8,211 bases of DNA from Candidatus Planktophila sp. (GTDB lineage Bacteria; Actinomycetota; Actinomycetes; Nanopelagicales; Nanopelagicaceae). The stretch spans positions 1 to 8,211 of the forward strand of contig JAHECV010000016.1 of NCBI GenBank assembly GCA_024641555.1, read 5' to 3'. This document shows, one piece after another, positions 7,806-8,211 of this stretch (position 1 is the first letter of the stretch; the number at the start of each line of letters is the position of its first letter). Below the pieces are notes generated by a model. It had not been told where the DNA came from, did not search any database, and saw only the letters and a list, made by a program, of their open reading frames with translations. The translations under genes and the position numbers were made by a program.

Positions 7806-7980
7806 TCTAGTTCAAATTATCGTTTCAATAATCGTTGTTGCAACAGCAACAGTTTTTATATCTCAAAAATTTCGAATCTCTAAACGATACGAACGCCAAT
7901 CTCGTAGGGAGGCGCCGTTGAATTCTTGGAGCGCCCTTGATAAAGGAATTGATCCAAGTGATAAAGAGGATGAAAAGTAA
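7798..7980 (+). CDS. Small single-span membrane protein between trpE and trpC; possible reduced trp-operon-associated membrane protein
   Basis: A 60-residue protein of unknown function. It overlaps the trpE end by 8 bases and the trpC start by 1 base (TAATG), so it is very probably translated and coupled to both. Residues about 4-22 are a hydrophobic span. A strongly basic stretch follows ([14 protein letters not shown], about 24-37), which by the positive-inside rule puts the C-terminus in the cytoplasm. The tail has [13 protein letters not shown] (42-54) and an acidic, lysine-rich end. No cleavable signal peptide or lipobox is seen. In many actinobacteria a longer multi-span protein (trp-operon conserved membrane family, TIGR02234/PF09534) lies between trpE and trpC. 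From memory its last span is followed by a basic RYE-like stretch and a WxALDxGxDP-like end, so this ORF could be its last helix and tail only. It lacks the HGxxPAAW motif of another small protein at this locus. Function is not assigned. Confidence 0.8.
   Translation: MSDLVQIIVSIIVVATATVFISQKFRISKRYERQSRREAPLNSWSALDKGIDPSDKEDEK
7963..7970 (+). promoter_or_regulatory. Shine-Dalgarno site of trpC
   Basis: AAAGAGGA lies 9 bases before the ATG at 7980, inside the coding region of the small membrane protein. It supports ATG 7980 as the trpC start and independent ribosome entry alongside coupling through the TAATG overlap. Confidence 0.6.
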
Positions 7981-8211
7981 TGACCGTCCTTGATTCAATA
8001 ATTGAAGGTGTTCGCGAAGATTTAGCGAAGCGTCGTAAGTCACTAGCTCAAATTCATGACGAGATATCAGCTGCTGCACCCGCACTTGATGCACACGCTG
8101 CTTTAACTGGACCAGATATGAAAGTGATTGCAGAAGTTAAGCGATCCTCGCCTAGTAAAGGTGCACTTTCGCCAATTAACGACCCAGCGGCGTTGGCCGA
8201 AAAATATCAAG
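7980..8211 (+). CDS. trpC: Indole-3-glycerol phosphate synthase, N-terminal part (3' truncated by window)
   Basis: It closes the indole ring by decarboxylating CdRP to indole-3-glycerol phosphate. CdRP is the product of the TrpF reaction that PriA probably performs here. The 77 residues visible begin [18 protein letters not shown], the typical actinobacterial TrpC opening. They include [15 protein letters not shown] (49-63), the first catalytic strand, with Glu52 and Lys54 equivalent to the catalytic Glu/Lys pair of IGP synthases and a Ser-Pro phosphate-side motif. The frame remains open to the window edge with one leftover base. There is no sign of a TrpC-TrpF fusion in the visible part, but the C-terminus is outside. 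The start shares one base with the stop of the preceding small gene. Confidence 0.96.
   Translation, partial: MTVLDSIIEGVREDLAKRRKSLAQIHDEISAAAPALDAHAALTGPDMKVIAEVKRSSPSKGALSPINDPAALAEKYQ

Noticed and set aside
7908..7920. GGGAGG followed by an in-frame TTG inside the small membrane protein gene, which could start a 20-residue tail peptide
   Set aside because: Well-placed site, but TTG starts are rare and the upstream ATG at 7798 gives a coherent membrane protein; kept only as a curiosity.

Overview
The window is a compact block of amino-acid biosynthesis genes from an actinobacterium, all on the + strand. Three things support that assignment. The downstream isomerase reads as PriA, the actinobacterial bifunctional HisA/TrpF enzyme. 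The order hisD-hisC-hisB-hisH-priA-hisF-hisI-trpE-x-trpC is the actinobacterial arrangement. The 5' neighbour is the end of an actinobacterial-type dnaE. Base composition looks only moderate (about 45-50% GC by eye, not computed) and intergenic space is almost absent. This fits a streamlined, lower-GC actinobacterium such as the freshwater acI/Nanopelagicales group better than Streptomyces or Mycobacterium. The lineage is an inference.

Layout: positions 1-743 are the 3' end of dnaE (replicative DNA polymerase III alpha). A 67-base gap follows, which is the longest non-coding stretch and probably carries the operon promoter; a TAnnnT -10-like hexamer lies exactly where a leaderless hisD transcript would need it. 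From 811 to 6315 come hisD, hisC, hisB, hisH, priA, hisF and hisI. trpE (6315-7805), a 60-residue single-span membrane protein (7798-7980) and the 5' end of trpC (7980 to the window edge) follow with no gap. Most junctions are overlaps (ATGA, TAATG or 8 bases) or near-zero gaps, so the ten genes are probably one translationally coupled operon.

Function: HisB, HisC and HisD carry out the last steps from imidazole-glycerol phosphate to histidine. HisI and PriA act earlier, and HisH/HisF form the glutamine-dependent synthase between them. hisG and hisE are not here. TrpE opens the tryptophan branch from chorismate and TrpC closes the indole ring. PriA probably supplies the missing TrpF step, which links the two pathways chemically as well as genetically.

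No mobile element, CRISPR array, RNA gene, phage gene or defence gene is visible, and no undescribed system stands out. The least explained item is the small membrane protein between trpE and trpC, which looks like a reduced form of the trp-operon-associated membrane protein of other actinobacteria.
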